Position numbers and translations under genes: made by a program. A stretch of 64,000 nucleotides of DNA from CAUZIZ01 sp965219005. Its GTDB lineage: Bacteria; Acidobacteriota; UBA6911; RPQK01; JAJDTT01. Numbering within the stretch: position 1 is the stretch's first letter; the number at the start of each line of letters is the position of its first letter. The notes beneath the pieces were generated by a model, which searched no databases, was not told where the DNA came from, and saw only the letters and a list, made by a program, of their open reading frames with translations. The stretch spans positions 2,666,001 to 2,730,000 of the forward strand of contig CBDCMS010000004.1 of assembly GCA_965219005.1 (NCBI GenBank). Reading direction: 5' to 3'. Below, in pieces: positions 35,588-44,178 of the stretch.

Positions 35588-37441
35588 TCAGTCTCCCTCG
35601 AAGTCGCTCCAGAGGATGGAATCGCTCCACAGAATCGAGTCCGACCACAGAATGGAGTCGCTCCAGAGAATGGAGTCACTCCACAGGATGGAATCACTCC
35701 ACAGGATCGAATCACTCCACAGGATCGAATCACTCCACAGGATGGAGTCGCTCCACAGAATCGAGTCCGACCAGAGGATGGAGTTGCCCCACAGACCCGC
35801 GTTCGGATCCACCATATCGCTGTAGAAGACCCGGTCGCCGAAGACGAAGGCGCCTCCCGAGACGACCTCTTCCGGACCGTTTTCCCCTTCCAGGATCCAG
35901 TGGGGATCGATATTGGCCGCCAGGCTGTGGGTAGAGACCTCGACTACCTCGGCCAGCTTAACGGCCGTGTAGGCGTTCAGAAAGCCGTTGCCCTGCTCCA
36001 GGGGATGGACGCCATCCATCTTGGTCGCTGTCAGGAGGAGAATCGTCTTGACCAGATTAGGATGCAGATTAGGATTGGCCTCCAGCATCAGAGCCACCAC
36101 GCCGCTCACAAAGGGGGTAGACATGCTGGTACCGCTTAAGACCATGTGGTGCTCGTCGAGCACGAATTCCGGATAGTCGTTGGCGATCTTGCAATTGGCT
36201 GCCTTCAGCGAAGGGATGGCATTGCCGGGAGCCACTAGGTCAGGCTTGAATAATCCGTCTGGAATGGTAAACCCCCGGGAGCTGTAGGTGGTCGCCACAT
36301 CATCGTAGTGGGTGGCGGTCCCCTGGGTATTGACGGCTCCCACGGTGATCACCGAAGGCTCCGTACCAGGGCTAGTGATTCCGCCCCAGATCTCGGGATA
36401 TTCGCTGGTTCTTCCCAGGTTGCCCGCTGACACTACGGTCACGATTCCGGCCTCCACCATGGCACGCACGGCTTGACACAACGGATCGGCGGTAGGGGAC
36501 TCGATTGGCGGATGGCCTAGGGAAAGGTTGGCTACACGGATGTTGAGTTTTTCTCGGTACTTGATTACCCACTCGATGGCCTGAATGAGATTACTCGTCA
36601 GACCACTCCCATTTGCATCGATCACCCGGACGTCCACCAGGTCGACACCGGGTGCAACGCCGGTGTACTGATTGCCGGTGGCTCCATTCCCACCTGCGAT
36701 GCCCGCGACGTGAGTTCCGTGGCCGTACGGATCCTTGTCTTGAGCAAGGTCTTGAGCCGGCTGGAATTGGAAGGATGTAAGAGAGCTACCGGTGAAATCG
36801 AAGCTTCCCAGCACCCGGCCCAGGAGATCAGGATGATCGCTGAGGCCTGAATCGAAGACGGCAATAGCGACACCATTGCCCTGGTAGTTGTAAGCCTCAA
36901 CCAACCCTCCAAAAAACGGGTCGTAAAGTGGCGATGTTTGGGTGCCATAGGCGGCTTCTTCCTGAAGATTCTGGACTCCCACGGCGCTGGTGAAGGGATT
37001 GGAGGAGAGAGTCGAAGAGGCAACGGTCGTCTCAAGCGGCATGTCCAGGGTGACGTACTCCACGAAGGGAGAATTCACAAGACCCCGAATCCCCTTGACG
37101 CTCATCGTACCGGCAAAACCCTGGACCAACCCCAGGACCTTCTTCTTCATCAGGCCCGGAGGTCCCCCGTGGGGGTGAAACGAGTCTGGATCCATCTGGA
37201 TGATGATGGGAACGTCGGATGCGTAAGCCGGATTGGCTTCAAAGACCTCCAAGACCTTGGCCAGGCCGGGCGCGACCTTGTCTTTGGGTCCCTGGCCTTT
37301 GGGTCCCTGGCCTTTGGGTTCCTGACCCTTGGGTCCTTGACCTTTTCCTTTGGGACCTCCGAAGCTGGGGACAATGAGAAGAAGAACAGAGAAGATGATG
37401 AGAATGTGGATTGCTGGGAGTCTGGACCAAAAGCGTTTCAT
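35588..37441 (-). CDS. Exported subtilisin-like serine protease (S8) with SILWSD repeat tail
   Basis: 617 residues from the ATG at 37441. A signal peptide is followed by a low-complexity segment of GPKGQ-type units, an inhibitor-like prodomain, and the catalytic domain with AVFDSGLSDHPDL (Asp), DPYGHGTHVAGIAG (His), VTVVSAGN (oxyanion Asn region) and LSGTSMSTPFVSGV (Ser). The tail is ten tandem SILWSD hexapeptides (DNA 35603-35782) ending DFEGD. The catalytic triad is complete, so the enzyme should be active outside the cell. The tail may be a surface-sorting or amyloid-like region; that is inference. Confidence 0.9.
   Translation of the reverse strand: MKRFWSRLPAIHILIIFSVLLLIVPSFGGPKGKGQGPKGQEPKGQGPKGQGPKDKVAPGLAKVLEVFEANPAYASDVPIIIQMDPDSFHPHGGPPGLMKKKVLGLVQGFAGTMSVKGIRGLVNSPFVEYVTLDMPLETTVASSTLSSNPFTSAVGVQNLQEEAAYGTQTSPLYDPFFGGLVEAYNYQGNGVAIAVFDSGLSDHPDLLGRVLGSFDFTGSSLTSFQFQPAQDLAQDKDPYGHGTHVAGIAGGNGATGNQYTGVAPGVDLVDVRVIDANGSGLTSNLIQAIEWVIKYREKLNIRVANLSLGHPPIESPTADPLCQAVRAMVEAGIVTVVSAGNLGRTSEYPEIWGGITSPGTEPSVITVGAVNTQGTATHYDDVATTYSSRGFTIPDGLFKPDLVAPGNAIPSLKAANCKIANDYPEFVLDEHHMVLSGTSMSTPFVSGVVALMLEANPNLHPNLVKTILLLTATKMDGVHPLEQGNGFLNAYTAVKLAEVVEVSTHSLAANIDPHWILEGENGPEEVVSGGAFVFGDRVFYSDMVDPNAGLWGNSILWSDSILWSDSILWSDSILWSDSILWSDSILWSDSILWSDSILWSDSILWSDSILWSDFEGD
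35603..35782 (-). repeat. 18-bp minisatellite encoding ten SILWSD units
   Basis: Ten 18-bp units in frame within the 3' end of the protease gene. Units differ at third positions (GAATGGA, GGATGGA, GGATCGA variants), while the hexapeptide is invariant, which implies selection on the protein sequence. Copy number should be variable between strains by slippage. Confidence 0.9.
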
Positions 37442-37894
37442 GACAAAACCTCCGCAGGTTTCGCGCATCCACTTTCGGCAACTGATCAACCTTATCGACA
37501 AAGCGACGTAGGTCTCAGCTTTGCGCCCCGTGCCTTTCGTGCTCGGGTAGCCTTTTCGCTGTGGGCTGCGAAAACTAAATTGTTAACGGGGAGTGGTGAA
37601 TACTGATCTCAAGACTCCCTTCCTCGCTGATCCTTTTCGGTCGGAGGAGGAGAAACTTTAGGGAAAGCTGAGGAAGGACTGCTGGTGGAATCGCTCCGAG
37701 CCAGAATCGGCCCGATGTTTATGCGGGCTTCAGACCCTCGATTTTAGTGGGCTTTTCTTCCAGTCCTGAGAATGTCACCAACCAGGTCTACGAAATCTTG
37801 GCAGCGTAGGTGCGAGCGTCTGTTTCCGGACCTTTGCCGTAGTTCATTCGACGTTTCCGTGGGAAACCCGAATGTCCGCTTCTGGGGCCCGTTA

Positions 37895-37995
37895 GCGGTC
37901 GTTCATTTGACGCTTCCGAGGAAAACTTGAACGACCGGTTGTAGGCGGAAGCCGCCAGTCAGAGGCGATCTACTCTGACACCGTTTTTGCGGTCA
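37895..37995. repeat. Dispersed palindrome-rich repeat, copy A
   Basis: Within the gene-free stretch 37442-38110. The block GCGGTCGTTCATTTGACGC through GCGATCTACTCTGACACCG matches, with scattered differences, the block at 42471-42565 in the same orientation. It includes pairs such as GTTCATTTGACG...CTTGAACGAC and GGCGGAAGCCGCC. The remaining parts of the stretch show no gene. Confidence 0.65.
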
Positions 37996-38110
37996 GATCT
38001 GTGCCAGCACACCTTGAGGCACCGCGAAAGACGAAGACAATCTAAAGACGGATAAGGAAGGAACTCAGACCTCCTGGAGCCTCACTTCCCCATGCCGTAG
38101 AATCACCCCA

Positions 38111-38483
38111 ATGATCCGCGAATACGGCCCCTTCAGGGAGCGATTCGAGGAGTACATCCTCAGCCGCACGGCCAACCATCCCTCCTTGGTTCCCATGATT
38201 ATGCATGGTCAGGGTAAGGTCCGCTTCCGCCTCGCTTGTAAGGAGACACTAGACGGTACGGATTGGTCGTCCTGGTTGGACCAAGCAGCTTTTGGATGGA
38301 CCTGTTAGGGTGCTGATCGACGAGGAGATCTCTGCCTGTTTGAAGGACCTAGGATACCCAGGGCAACTCTCTTACAAGACGGTTCCAAGTCAAGCCGATT
38401 CAACTCTTCCAGAGGAGGGTAGAGGGTCTGACAGTTTTCTTCACCAAATCTTCGCCCTATCGAATGTGATAGCAGAAATCTGA
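38111..38483 (+). pseudogene. Small frameshifted gene of unknown function
   Basis: Two overlapping frames join sensibly: the first reads MIREYGPFRERFEEYILSR to LDQAAFGWTC and stops at 38308; the next frame continues DGPVRVLIDEEISACLKDLG to IFALSNVIAEI at 38483. Restoring one frame near 38290 (CTTTTGGATGG) gives AAF-DGPVRVLIDEEI, a continuous protein of about 123 residues. I do not recognise the family. A programmed shift is possible, but decay or a sequencing error is more likely. Confidence 0.45.
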
Positions 38484-38573
38484 TCGCAAAGACGGCGCAG
38501 CCTGATGACGCAAATGGGAACGTTTCTGCGCTATTACTAAATAGAACGAAATAGCACCACAACGACGAACAAA

Positions 38574-38990
38574 ATGGAGGACAAATTGCGGAGACCGGAG
38601 ATACGAATTTTCATCGGCACCATGGCGATGTTGGCGCTCCTTGCCCCGTCTGTGAAGGGACAGGCGGACCCGCCCGCGCCAGGCGGGTTCGAACCATCCC
38701 TCCGGCTATTTGCCCCTGTGGGCAACCACACCCTCGCAGGGCCCGCGGGAGTAAATCGGAGATGCGCCAGGATCCCAACAGAAGGAGTCCGTATTTTCAA
38801 CGTGTTCGATTACGAGAGGGCTGTTATCCCGCGGCGGATCTGCTATACGATTAAAAATACTGGGGAAGCCCACGTGCAAGGACATGTCGTAATCACCGAT
38901 GTGTACGGGACCCGCCGCCAGCTCGACAGGGCGAGGACCAGGCAGATCCCGCCGCAGGGACTCCTAGAGAAATTCAGATCGGGTCTATAG
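38574..38990 (+). CDS. Exported hypothetical protein, 138 aa
   Basis: A signal peptide (FIGTMAMLALLAPSVKGQA) is followed by a proline-rich start and a beta domain containing RRICYTIKNTGEAHVQGHVVI and DVYGTRRQLDRA. It may bind or decorate the cell surface. It lies 17 bases upstream of the DUF1554 gene and probably shares its transcript. No family recognised. Confidence 0.5.
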   Translation: MEDKLRRPEIRIFIGTMAMLALLAPSVKGQADPPAPGGFEPSLRLFAPVGNHTLAGPAGVNRRCARIPTEGVRIFNVFDYERAVIPRRICYTIKNTGEAHVQGHVVITDVYGTRRQLDRARTRQIPPQGLLEKFRSGL

Positions 38991-39007
38991 CTGAAAGGGG
39001 TTTGAAG

Positions 39008-40288
39008 ATGCCTCACCGAGGTAGAACTGCGATTGCTACCCAGATTGCGGCGATCGCCCTATGCACCGTCTTGCTGACCTCATGGGCACGCGCGACCAAA
39101 ATCGTGTTTGTCACAAGTGAGAAGACCGACGGATCCATCCAGGACCCGGTCTCATTGAACACCGGCATCCAAGGTGCTGATGACATCTGTAACCGATTGG
39201 CAGCCAACGCCACCCCACCGCTTGACACAACAAACGGCACCTATAAAGCCTGGCTCTCAAGCTCTACAACGTCACCCTCGACCACATTTACACAGTCGAC
39301 CGGCCCATACGTCAGGACGGATGGGGCCGAGTTGGCCGCTAACTGGGCGGATCTCATCGACGGAACATTGAACAACACAATCAACCTGGACGAAAACGCA
39401 AATCCGACGCAACTCGGCGAGTTCGTTTGGACCGGCACAGATCCAGACGGCACGGCCGACCAAAACCACTGCAACGATTGGACGACCGACGTGGGGGCGG
39501 TTTTTACGGTCAACGGTAGAGTGGGGGCAACGAGTGTGACAGATGCGAGATGGACCCACGTGTTCATCCCCGCTTCAGCAGGGGGGAATCCAGACTGCCC
39601 GGCCACCTTTCGTATTTATTGTGTCCAACAGGGGCCCCCTGCTCCGGACCCAGGAGTTTTCGATTTCGCCCTGGACTCTCTGACAGTAGACGGCAACATT
39701 CAGGGTCAAGGAAACCCGGACAACAACCTTGACTTTGTCGACAACTTCAACGATGGCTCTCTAAGCACTCTCCCCACTTCTTCCTTCTACGTTGCTTCGC
39801 CGATGACGGAATCGGGTGGGTTCCTGCGAATTCGGAGTGCTGACGGTGCACTCTCGGACGCTTCGCACACGATAGATGTCGCAATCCTAGATCTCCCCTT
39901 GAATGTTGGTGGAGGTAACTCAGAGGTTACAGCCTCATTCCGGGCCGATACCCCAAATGCCGAACAGGTCTATGGGATCGGTGTCGGAGAGGGCGAGAAC
40001 GTAATATGGTTCGCTGTATTCAGGCTAGAGGATGTTACGTCGGTAATCGTTGTCGATGGGACGGGGATCCTGGCATCAGACCCAGTGGCACTTCCTCAAA
40101 GTGGTTCGATATCGCTCAGGTTCTTCATCAACGATGCGAGCAATGAAGTCGTTGTATCCTACAGTATCGACAATGGTGCCACGTTCAAGGCCGCTCCTCA
40201 GTTCCAGTTCTTCAACGGATATGGGACTGTTTTCAGCGGGACCACTACTGCGTACATCTGGGCTGCTGGAGGGGCCGTCGCGGACTAA
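39008..40288 (+). CDS. Exported DUF1554-domain protein
   Basis: 426 residues from the ATG at 39008 (AAAGGGG seven bases upstream). A signal peptide precedes a DUF1554 domain (about 30-210): IVFVTSEKTDGSI, GADDICNRLAANA, GTYKAWLSSS, VWTGTDPDGTADQNHCNDWTTD and FRIYCVQQG; the cysteines probably form disulfides as in collagen NC10/endostatin-like folds. The C-terminal half (220-426) looks like a concanavalin/laminin-G-type sandwich (FVDNFNDGSLS, LRIRSADGALSDASHTIDVAILDLPL). Likely a secreted or surface protein binding a ligand; function unknown. Confidence 0.8.
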   Translation: MPHRGRTAIATQIAAIALCTVLLTSWARATKIVFVTSEKTDGSIQDPVSLNTGIQGADDICNRLAANATPPLDTTNGTYKAWLSSSTTSPSTTFTQSTGPYVRTDGAELAANWADLIDGTLNNTINLDENANPTQLGEFVWTGTDPDGTADQNHCNDWTTDVGAVFTVNGRVGATSVTDARWTHVFIPASAGGNPDCPATFRIYCVQQGPPAPDPGVFDFALDSLTVDGNIQGQGNPDNNLDFVDNFNDGSLSTLPTSSFYVASPMTESGGFLRIRSADGALSDASHTIDVAILDLPLNVGGGNSEVTASFRADTPNAEQVYGIGVGEGENVIWFAVFRLEDVTSVIVVDGTGILASDPVALPQSGSISLRFFINDASNEVVVSYSIDNGATFKAAPQFQFFNGYGTVFSGTTTAYIWAAGGAVAD

Positions 40289-40561
40289 GTTCCGTCCGAT
40301 GCGCACTGACCTCAGGAAACTCCGTTCCTGAACTTTCGCCCAGTTTCCCACTCGATCGAGATCACACCCCCACCCCAGGTGGGCCGATAGATTTCTTAAG
40401 AACGAACGGGAAGAAGAAGGCCCCGGTAGCCAAAACGATCGGGGGTCTTCGTGGTAGTTAGTCGGCCCTATCAATCTTGGTCGATGATGCTGACCGGAAC
40501 TGTCTTCTCCTCCTGTGAGCACGATCAAGTTCGAGTCGCTGATAATTATTGGCGATGGGTA

Positions 40562-40954
40562 CTAAAACGACGCCGAATACCTGCCTGCTGCTTCCAGACC
40601 CTCGGCGATCCGGTGGCAGACTTCCAGGACCTCTCTTCCACAGGCAAGGGTCCCCTTGCTTAGTCGCTCGGCCAGGGTTTCACCCTCCACCAACTCCATC
40701 GCAAGAAAATGAACTCCATCCGAGTGCTCAAAGCTGTGTATGGCGGCAATGTTCGGATGATTCAGTGAGGCCAGGACCTGAGCCTCGCGCTGGAACCTGG
40801 CCAGCCTCTCAGTATCCTGGGTGAATCGCTCCGGCAGGACCTTGATGGCGACTGCCCGCTTCAGGGTGGTGTCCTCGGCTCGGTAGACCTCACCCATTCC
40901 GCCCTCACCGATCTTTTCAGTGATCTTGTAATGGGAGATGGTCTGGCCTATCAA
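40562..40954 (-). pseudogene. Truncated Ser/Thr protein kinase
   Basis: 130 codons. Residues 1-123 are a normal kinase N-lobe: MIGQTISHYKITEKIGEGGMGEVYRAED, AVAIKVLP with the invariant Lys, SLNHPNIAAIHSFE and FLAMELVEGETLAERL. It breaks off after AEGLEA, just before the HRD catalytic loop, and ends in a short unrelated tail. It is the second kinase in the region cut off in the N-lobe or early C-lobe (compare 33046). Downstream to 40289 no kinase sequence can be found. Confidence 0.8.
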
Positions 40955-41237
40955 CGAGCCTCCAGACTGCTGAGAAATCTATGTGGCAATACTAGATCTT
41001 CGGGTCTGGAAGGGCAATGTCAGAGGACCGCATATATAGAAATCGGAAGGAGAGGCGGAACTCAATCCGCCTTTTCCGCTGACAGTCGGAATGCCGTTCG
41101 CTGCGAAGCTGGTCGTGTGCTTGAAACTGCCGTCCTCGTCCTTGTTTCTGGAAAAGGTGACCCATTCTTTTCAGCCACGCTCTCTTCGTCGTCGCATGAC
41201 CGCTTGGTCTGCGCGGAATGACTGCTCTTGGGCTGCG

Positions 41238-42460
41238 AATTCAATCGGTCGATGCAACACCTCTAATCTCTAGCGATAGAGAGGAGGATGTTGCAAATGA
41301 AGTATCGGACGAGGATCTATTACACGGAAGAACAGAAGGCCTTGATGTGGGACCGCTGGCAAAAAGGCGAGTCCCTGAGCTCGATCGCGCGGCTCTTTGA
41401 CCGCGGCCATTCCTCCATTGAGGGTATTCTGAAACAGACCGGTGGCATCCGGCCGCAGCCGCGCCGACGATCGCGACTCGCGTTGACGTCATCGGAACGC
41501 GAGGAGATCTCCCGCGGTGTGGTCGCCGGCGGCTCGATCCGTTCGATTGCCAGAGGGCTAGGTCGCGCCCCCTCGACGGTCAGTCGCGAGCTCCAGCGTA
41601 ACGGCGGCCGGCTCCGGTACCGGGCCAACCGGGCCGATCAAGCGGCTTGGGAGCGGGCGCGCCGCCCGAAAATCTGTAAACTGGTCCAGAACCGGGAACT
41701 CGCCCACAGCGTAGCCTTGAACCTGAAGAAGCTCTGGTCGCCCGAGCAGATTGCCGGGTGGCTTAAGCGCACGTATCCCGATCACAAGGACTTTCAGGGG
41801 TCAGACGAGACTATCTATAAAAGCCTCTTCATCCAGGCCCGGGGCGCCTTGAAGAAAGAGCTGTTGCAGCATTTGAGACGGACCCGTGGGATGCGCCGCT
41901 CACGTCACCATACACAGAAGACGGAGGATCACGGACGGATCAAGGACACGGTATCGATCCGTGAGCGGCCCGCCTCGGTGGAGGAGCGCGCCGTACCCGG
42001 TCATGGGGAAGGGGACCTCCTGATCGGATCAAAGCGCAGTCAAATCGCCACCCTGGTCGAACGTCAGACGCGCTACGTGATGTTGGTCAAAGTCAACAGC
42101 CAAGACACCGAAACGGTGATCCAGGCCTTGACCCAACAAGCTCGCAAGTTACCGCGAGAACTGTACCAGTCCCTGACCTGGGACCGCGGAAAGGAAATGG
42201 CTGATCACAAACGCTTCAGTCTCGATACCCACATAAAGGTTTATTTCTGCGATCCTCGAAGCCCCTGGCAGCGCGGCTCAAACGAAAATACCAACGGACT
42301 GCTTAGACAATACTTCCCGAAAGGAATGGATCTCTCAAACGTCGACCAAAACAAACTGGATGCCGTCGCAAGACAGCTAAACGAACGCCCGAGAAAAACG
42401 TTAGACTTCGAAACGCCAGCCGAACGATTTAACCAATGTGTTGCATCGATCGATTGAATC
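41238..42460. mobile_element. IS30-type insertion sequence
   Basis: Terminal inverted repeats ATTCAATCGGTCGATGCAAC at the left (41239-41258) and its near-complement ending at 42460 (one internal mismatch) bound a complete transposase gene. At about 1.22 kb this is a little longer than typical IS30. The element lies directly against copy B of the palindrome-rich repeat at 42471. Confidence 0.85.
41297..42457 (+). CDS. IS30 family transposase
   Basis: 386 residues from the ATG at 41297 (GAGGAGG nine bases upstream). Two helix-turn-helix segments are visible (WQKGESLSSIARLFDRGHSSI and AGGSIRSIARGLGRAPSTVSREL), then IS30 hallmarks: RRPKICKL, LWSPEQIAGWLKRTYP, GHGEGDLLIG (first Asp), LTWDRGKEMADH (second Asp) and SPWQRGSNENTNGLLRQYFPKG (catalytic Glu). 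Catalytic residues are intact, so the element may still be active. The coding region runs into the right inverted repeat. Confidence 0.93.
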   Translation: MKYRTRIYYTEEQKALMWDRWQKGESLSSIARLFDRGHSSIEGILKQTGGIRPQPRRRSRLALTSSEREEISRGVVAGGSIRSIARGLGRAPSTVSRELQRNGGRLRYRANRADQAAWERARRPKICKLVQNRELAHSVALNLKKLWSPEQIAGWLKRTYPDHKDFQGSDETIYKSLFIQARGALKKELLQHLRRTRGMRRSRHHTQKTEDHGRIKDTVSIRERPASVEERAVPGHGEGDLLIGSKRSQIATLVERQTRYVMLVKVNSQDTETVIQALTQQARKLPRELYQSLTWDRGKEMADHKRFSLDTHIKVYFCDPRSPWQRGSNENTNGLLRQYFPKGMDLSNVDQNKLDAVARQLNERPRKTLDFETPAERFNQCVASID

Positions 42461-42470
42461 CACAGGCCGT

Positions 42471-42573
42471 TTGCGGCCGTTCGCTCGCCGTTTCCAAGGG
42501 ACGATCTGAGTGGCTGCTTATAGGCGAAAGCGGTCTGTCAGGGGCGATCTACTCTGACACTGTTTGTAGGGTC
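42471..42573. repeat. Dispersed palindrome-rich repeat, copy B
   Basis: Same family and orientation as 37895-37995, with the identical stretch GGCGATCTACTCTGACAC and conserved flanking pairs. The two copies are direct repeats around a 4.5-kb segment that holds the DUF1554 gene, a broken kinase and IS30. The remainder of 42574-42833 shows no gene. Confidence 0.65.
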
Positions 42574-42833
42574 AGACCCTGGACTATCAACGTGATCGAG
42601 GTCTCGCCGAACAGTGCAGCCATCCCCTACCCACGCGAATGGTCCAAGTGAGTATAGATCCTTGGATCCCGACACTCCAGCTAGGCGCTATGGCCCTGGC
42701 AGCCGACTGCTCTAAAGAGCATTCAACTACCAGGCGAGTGAATTTTGATCACCTCTATTGAATTTGGAGAAGCGAGGGACTCGTCGCTAGAATGGTTCTC
42801 ACGACTACATCTCATCCAACCGGAGAAGTCAGA

Positions 42834-43652
42834 ATGGACAATCTCGAGTCCTCGGTAGACAACCTGGAAAACTGGCTCCATCACCTGCAAAGCGAAACCT
42901 CTCTGCGGTACCGCTCACTCAAACAGGAACGAGACGCACTTGAGCAAGCCAGATCAAATTTAGAGCCAGAGGATCTTCGCGCGCGGCTGCAACAGGATTT
43001 TGACACCAGTTCAAACAAGCTGCTGGACGCAAAAGCGGAAGTGAAATCATTCAAGAGTGCAATAGATGAACTCGTCAAGACGTACCCCAATCTCCAGGAC
43101 CGCCTTGACGCACAGCAGAAGCCAACTGAAACGGATGCTTCCCAATCGTCTCACGCACCACCGAATATCCAGATTAACCGGAGCCTGTACCAGCAACTGC
43201 TTGATGGTTACCTTGGCGCCCTTCGAACCTACGAAGGAATCTCCAAGATATACGAGACGCATCTGATGGAGCTTAAGGCCATCGGCGAGAAGGAGGGGAT
43301 TTCTCTCGATGAAAAGAAGAACCCTCGCGGAGCCGGACGAAATCCCGACCCGAATGTGATGAAGCGTCGGAAGGCCATGGCGAAGTTCTTTCAGCAACGA
43401 GGTATCTCGAACGTGAAACAAGCCAGTAAGCTGATTAGAGACCCTATAGAGAGAAAACAACTCTACAAGCATTTGGACAAACGAGACGTGAAGCTTCCAG
43501 AGTCTCGTAGGCACGAGTTCGGAGAGAATGATCCCTACAAGAACTACGACAGTTGGGTTGGATTACTAGAAACATACGCGGACCATCGTGCGACGAATCT
43601 CCTGATTCGGGACGTACAAAGGCACACGGACTGGTTCGGCCTATCCAAATAA
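42834..43652 (+). CDS. Coiled-coil hypothetical protein of the integrative element
   Basis: 272 residues from the ATG at 42834 (GGAGAAG upstream). Residues 1-85 form a coiled coil (LENWLHHLQSETSLRYRSLKQERDALEQA), a middle region (110-165) is helical, and the C-terminal third is basic with GAGRNPDPNVMKRRKAMAKFF, followed by RGISNVKQASKLIRDPIERK, which looks DNA-binding. It is the first gene of the element ending at tRNA-Arg. A regulatory or replication-accessory role is possible but unsupported. Confidence 0.6.
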   Translation: MDNLESSVDNLENWLHHLQSETSLRYRSLKQERDALEQARSNLEPEDLRARLQQDFDTSSNKLLDAKAEVKSFKSAIDELVKTYPNLQDRLDAQQKPTETDASQSSHAPPNIQINRSLYQQLLDGYLGALRTYEGISKIYETHLMELKAIGEKEGISLDEKKNPRGAGRNPDPNVMKRRKAMAKFFQQRGISNVKQASKLIRDPIERKQLYKHLDKRDVKLPESRRHEFGENDPYKNYDSWVGLLETYADHRATNLLIRDVQRHTDWFGLSK

Positions 43653-43923
43653 CCTCGAAGAACACTCCTGATTCTGTTCGAGACCCAAATTAATTCTGTT
43701 TCTCCCTCCTATCTATTTTTTTAAGAGCACTCCAAGTGATTGAAAATAGATCGATTCCTTAATCCAACGCCCATTCCCTACTGGATCTCCTCGGCAGACA
43801 AAATCTAGAAAACAACAGAATCCTAGTGGATACCGGAATGGTCCGGGGAAGACTGGAGATTAAAACGAGATGACAAAAGCCCACCCACCTAATAACCCAG
43901 AAATCAAGCAAAGGAGAAGAAGC

Positions 43924-44157
43924 ATGAACAAGAACACTTATGCCACAGCGGATCTGGCTCTTGCGGCATTTCTGGCAAGCCGACGCCACACAATCACCGA
44001 CGTACGCAGCGATCACGGCAGGGGAGTGTTCGTGTTCCCCGACACCCCAGACCTGCGCGAGGACCTCCTTTGCTGGGGCAACGATGAGCCAGTTTCAATC
44101 CCGCTACGACGTTTCGTAAGCGACATGCGCCAACTCAAAGGCCTGGTCGCACTCTAA
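43924..44157 (+). CDS. DUF5659-like small protein
   Basis: 77 residues from the ATG at 43924, which has AAAGGAGAAG directly upstream; the frame is open to 43870. The pattern YATADLALAAFLASRRHTITDVRSD, GVFVFPDTPDLREDLLCW and VSIPLRRFVSDMRQLKGL fits DUF5659, a family of small proteins often found beside primase/helicase genes of mobile elements. It lies 21 bases before the DUF927 gene and is probably co-transcribed. Function unknown. Confidence 0.65.
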   Translation: MNKNTYATADLALAAFLASRRHTITDVRSDHGRGVFVFPDTPDLREDLLCWGNDEPVSIPLRRFVSDMRQLKGLVAL

Positions 44158-44178
44158 CCCCTTTCACCGGAGCCTCAG

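Noticed and set aside
38680..38700. Second possible attachment-site copy (GGCGGGTTCGAACC)
   Set aside because: The match is limited to the generic T-arm-like GTTCGAACC palindrome and falls inside an exported-protein gene.
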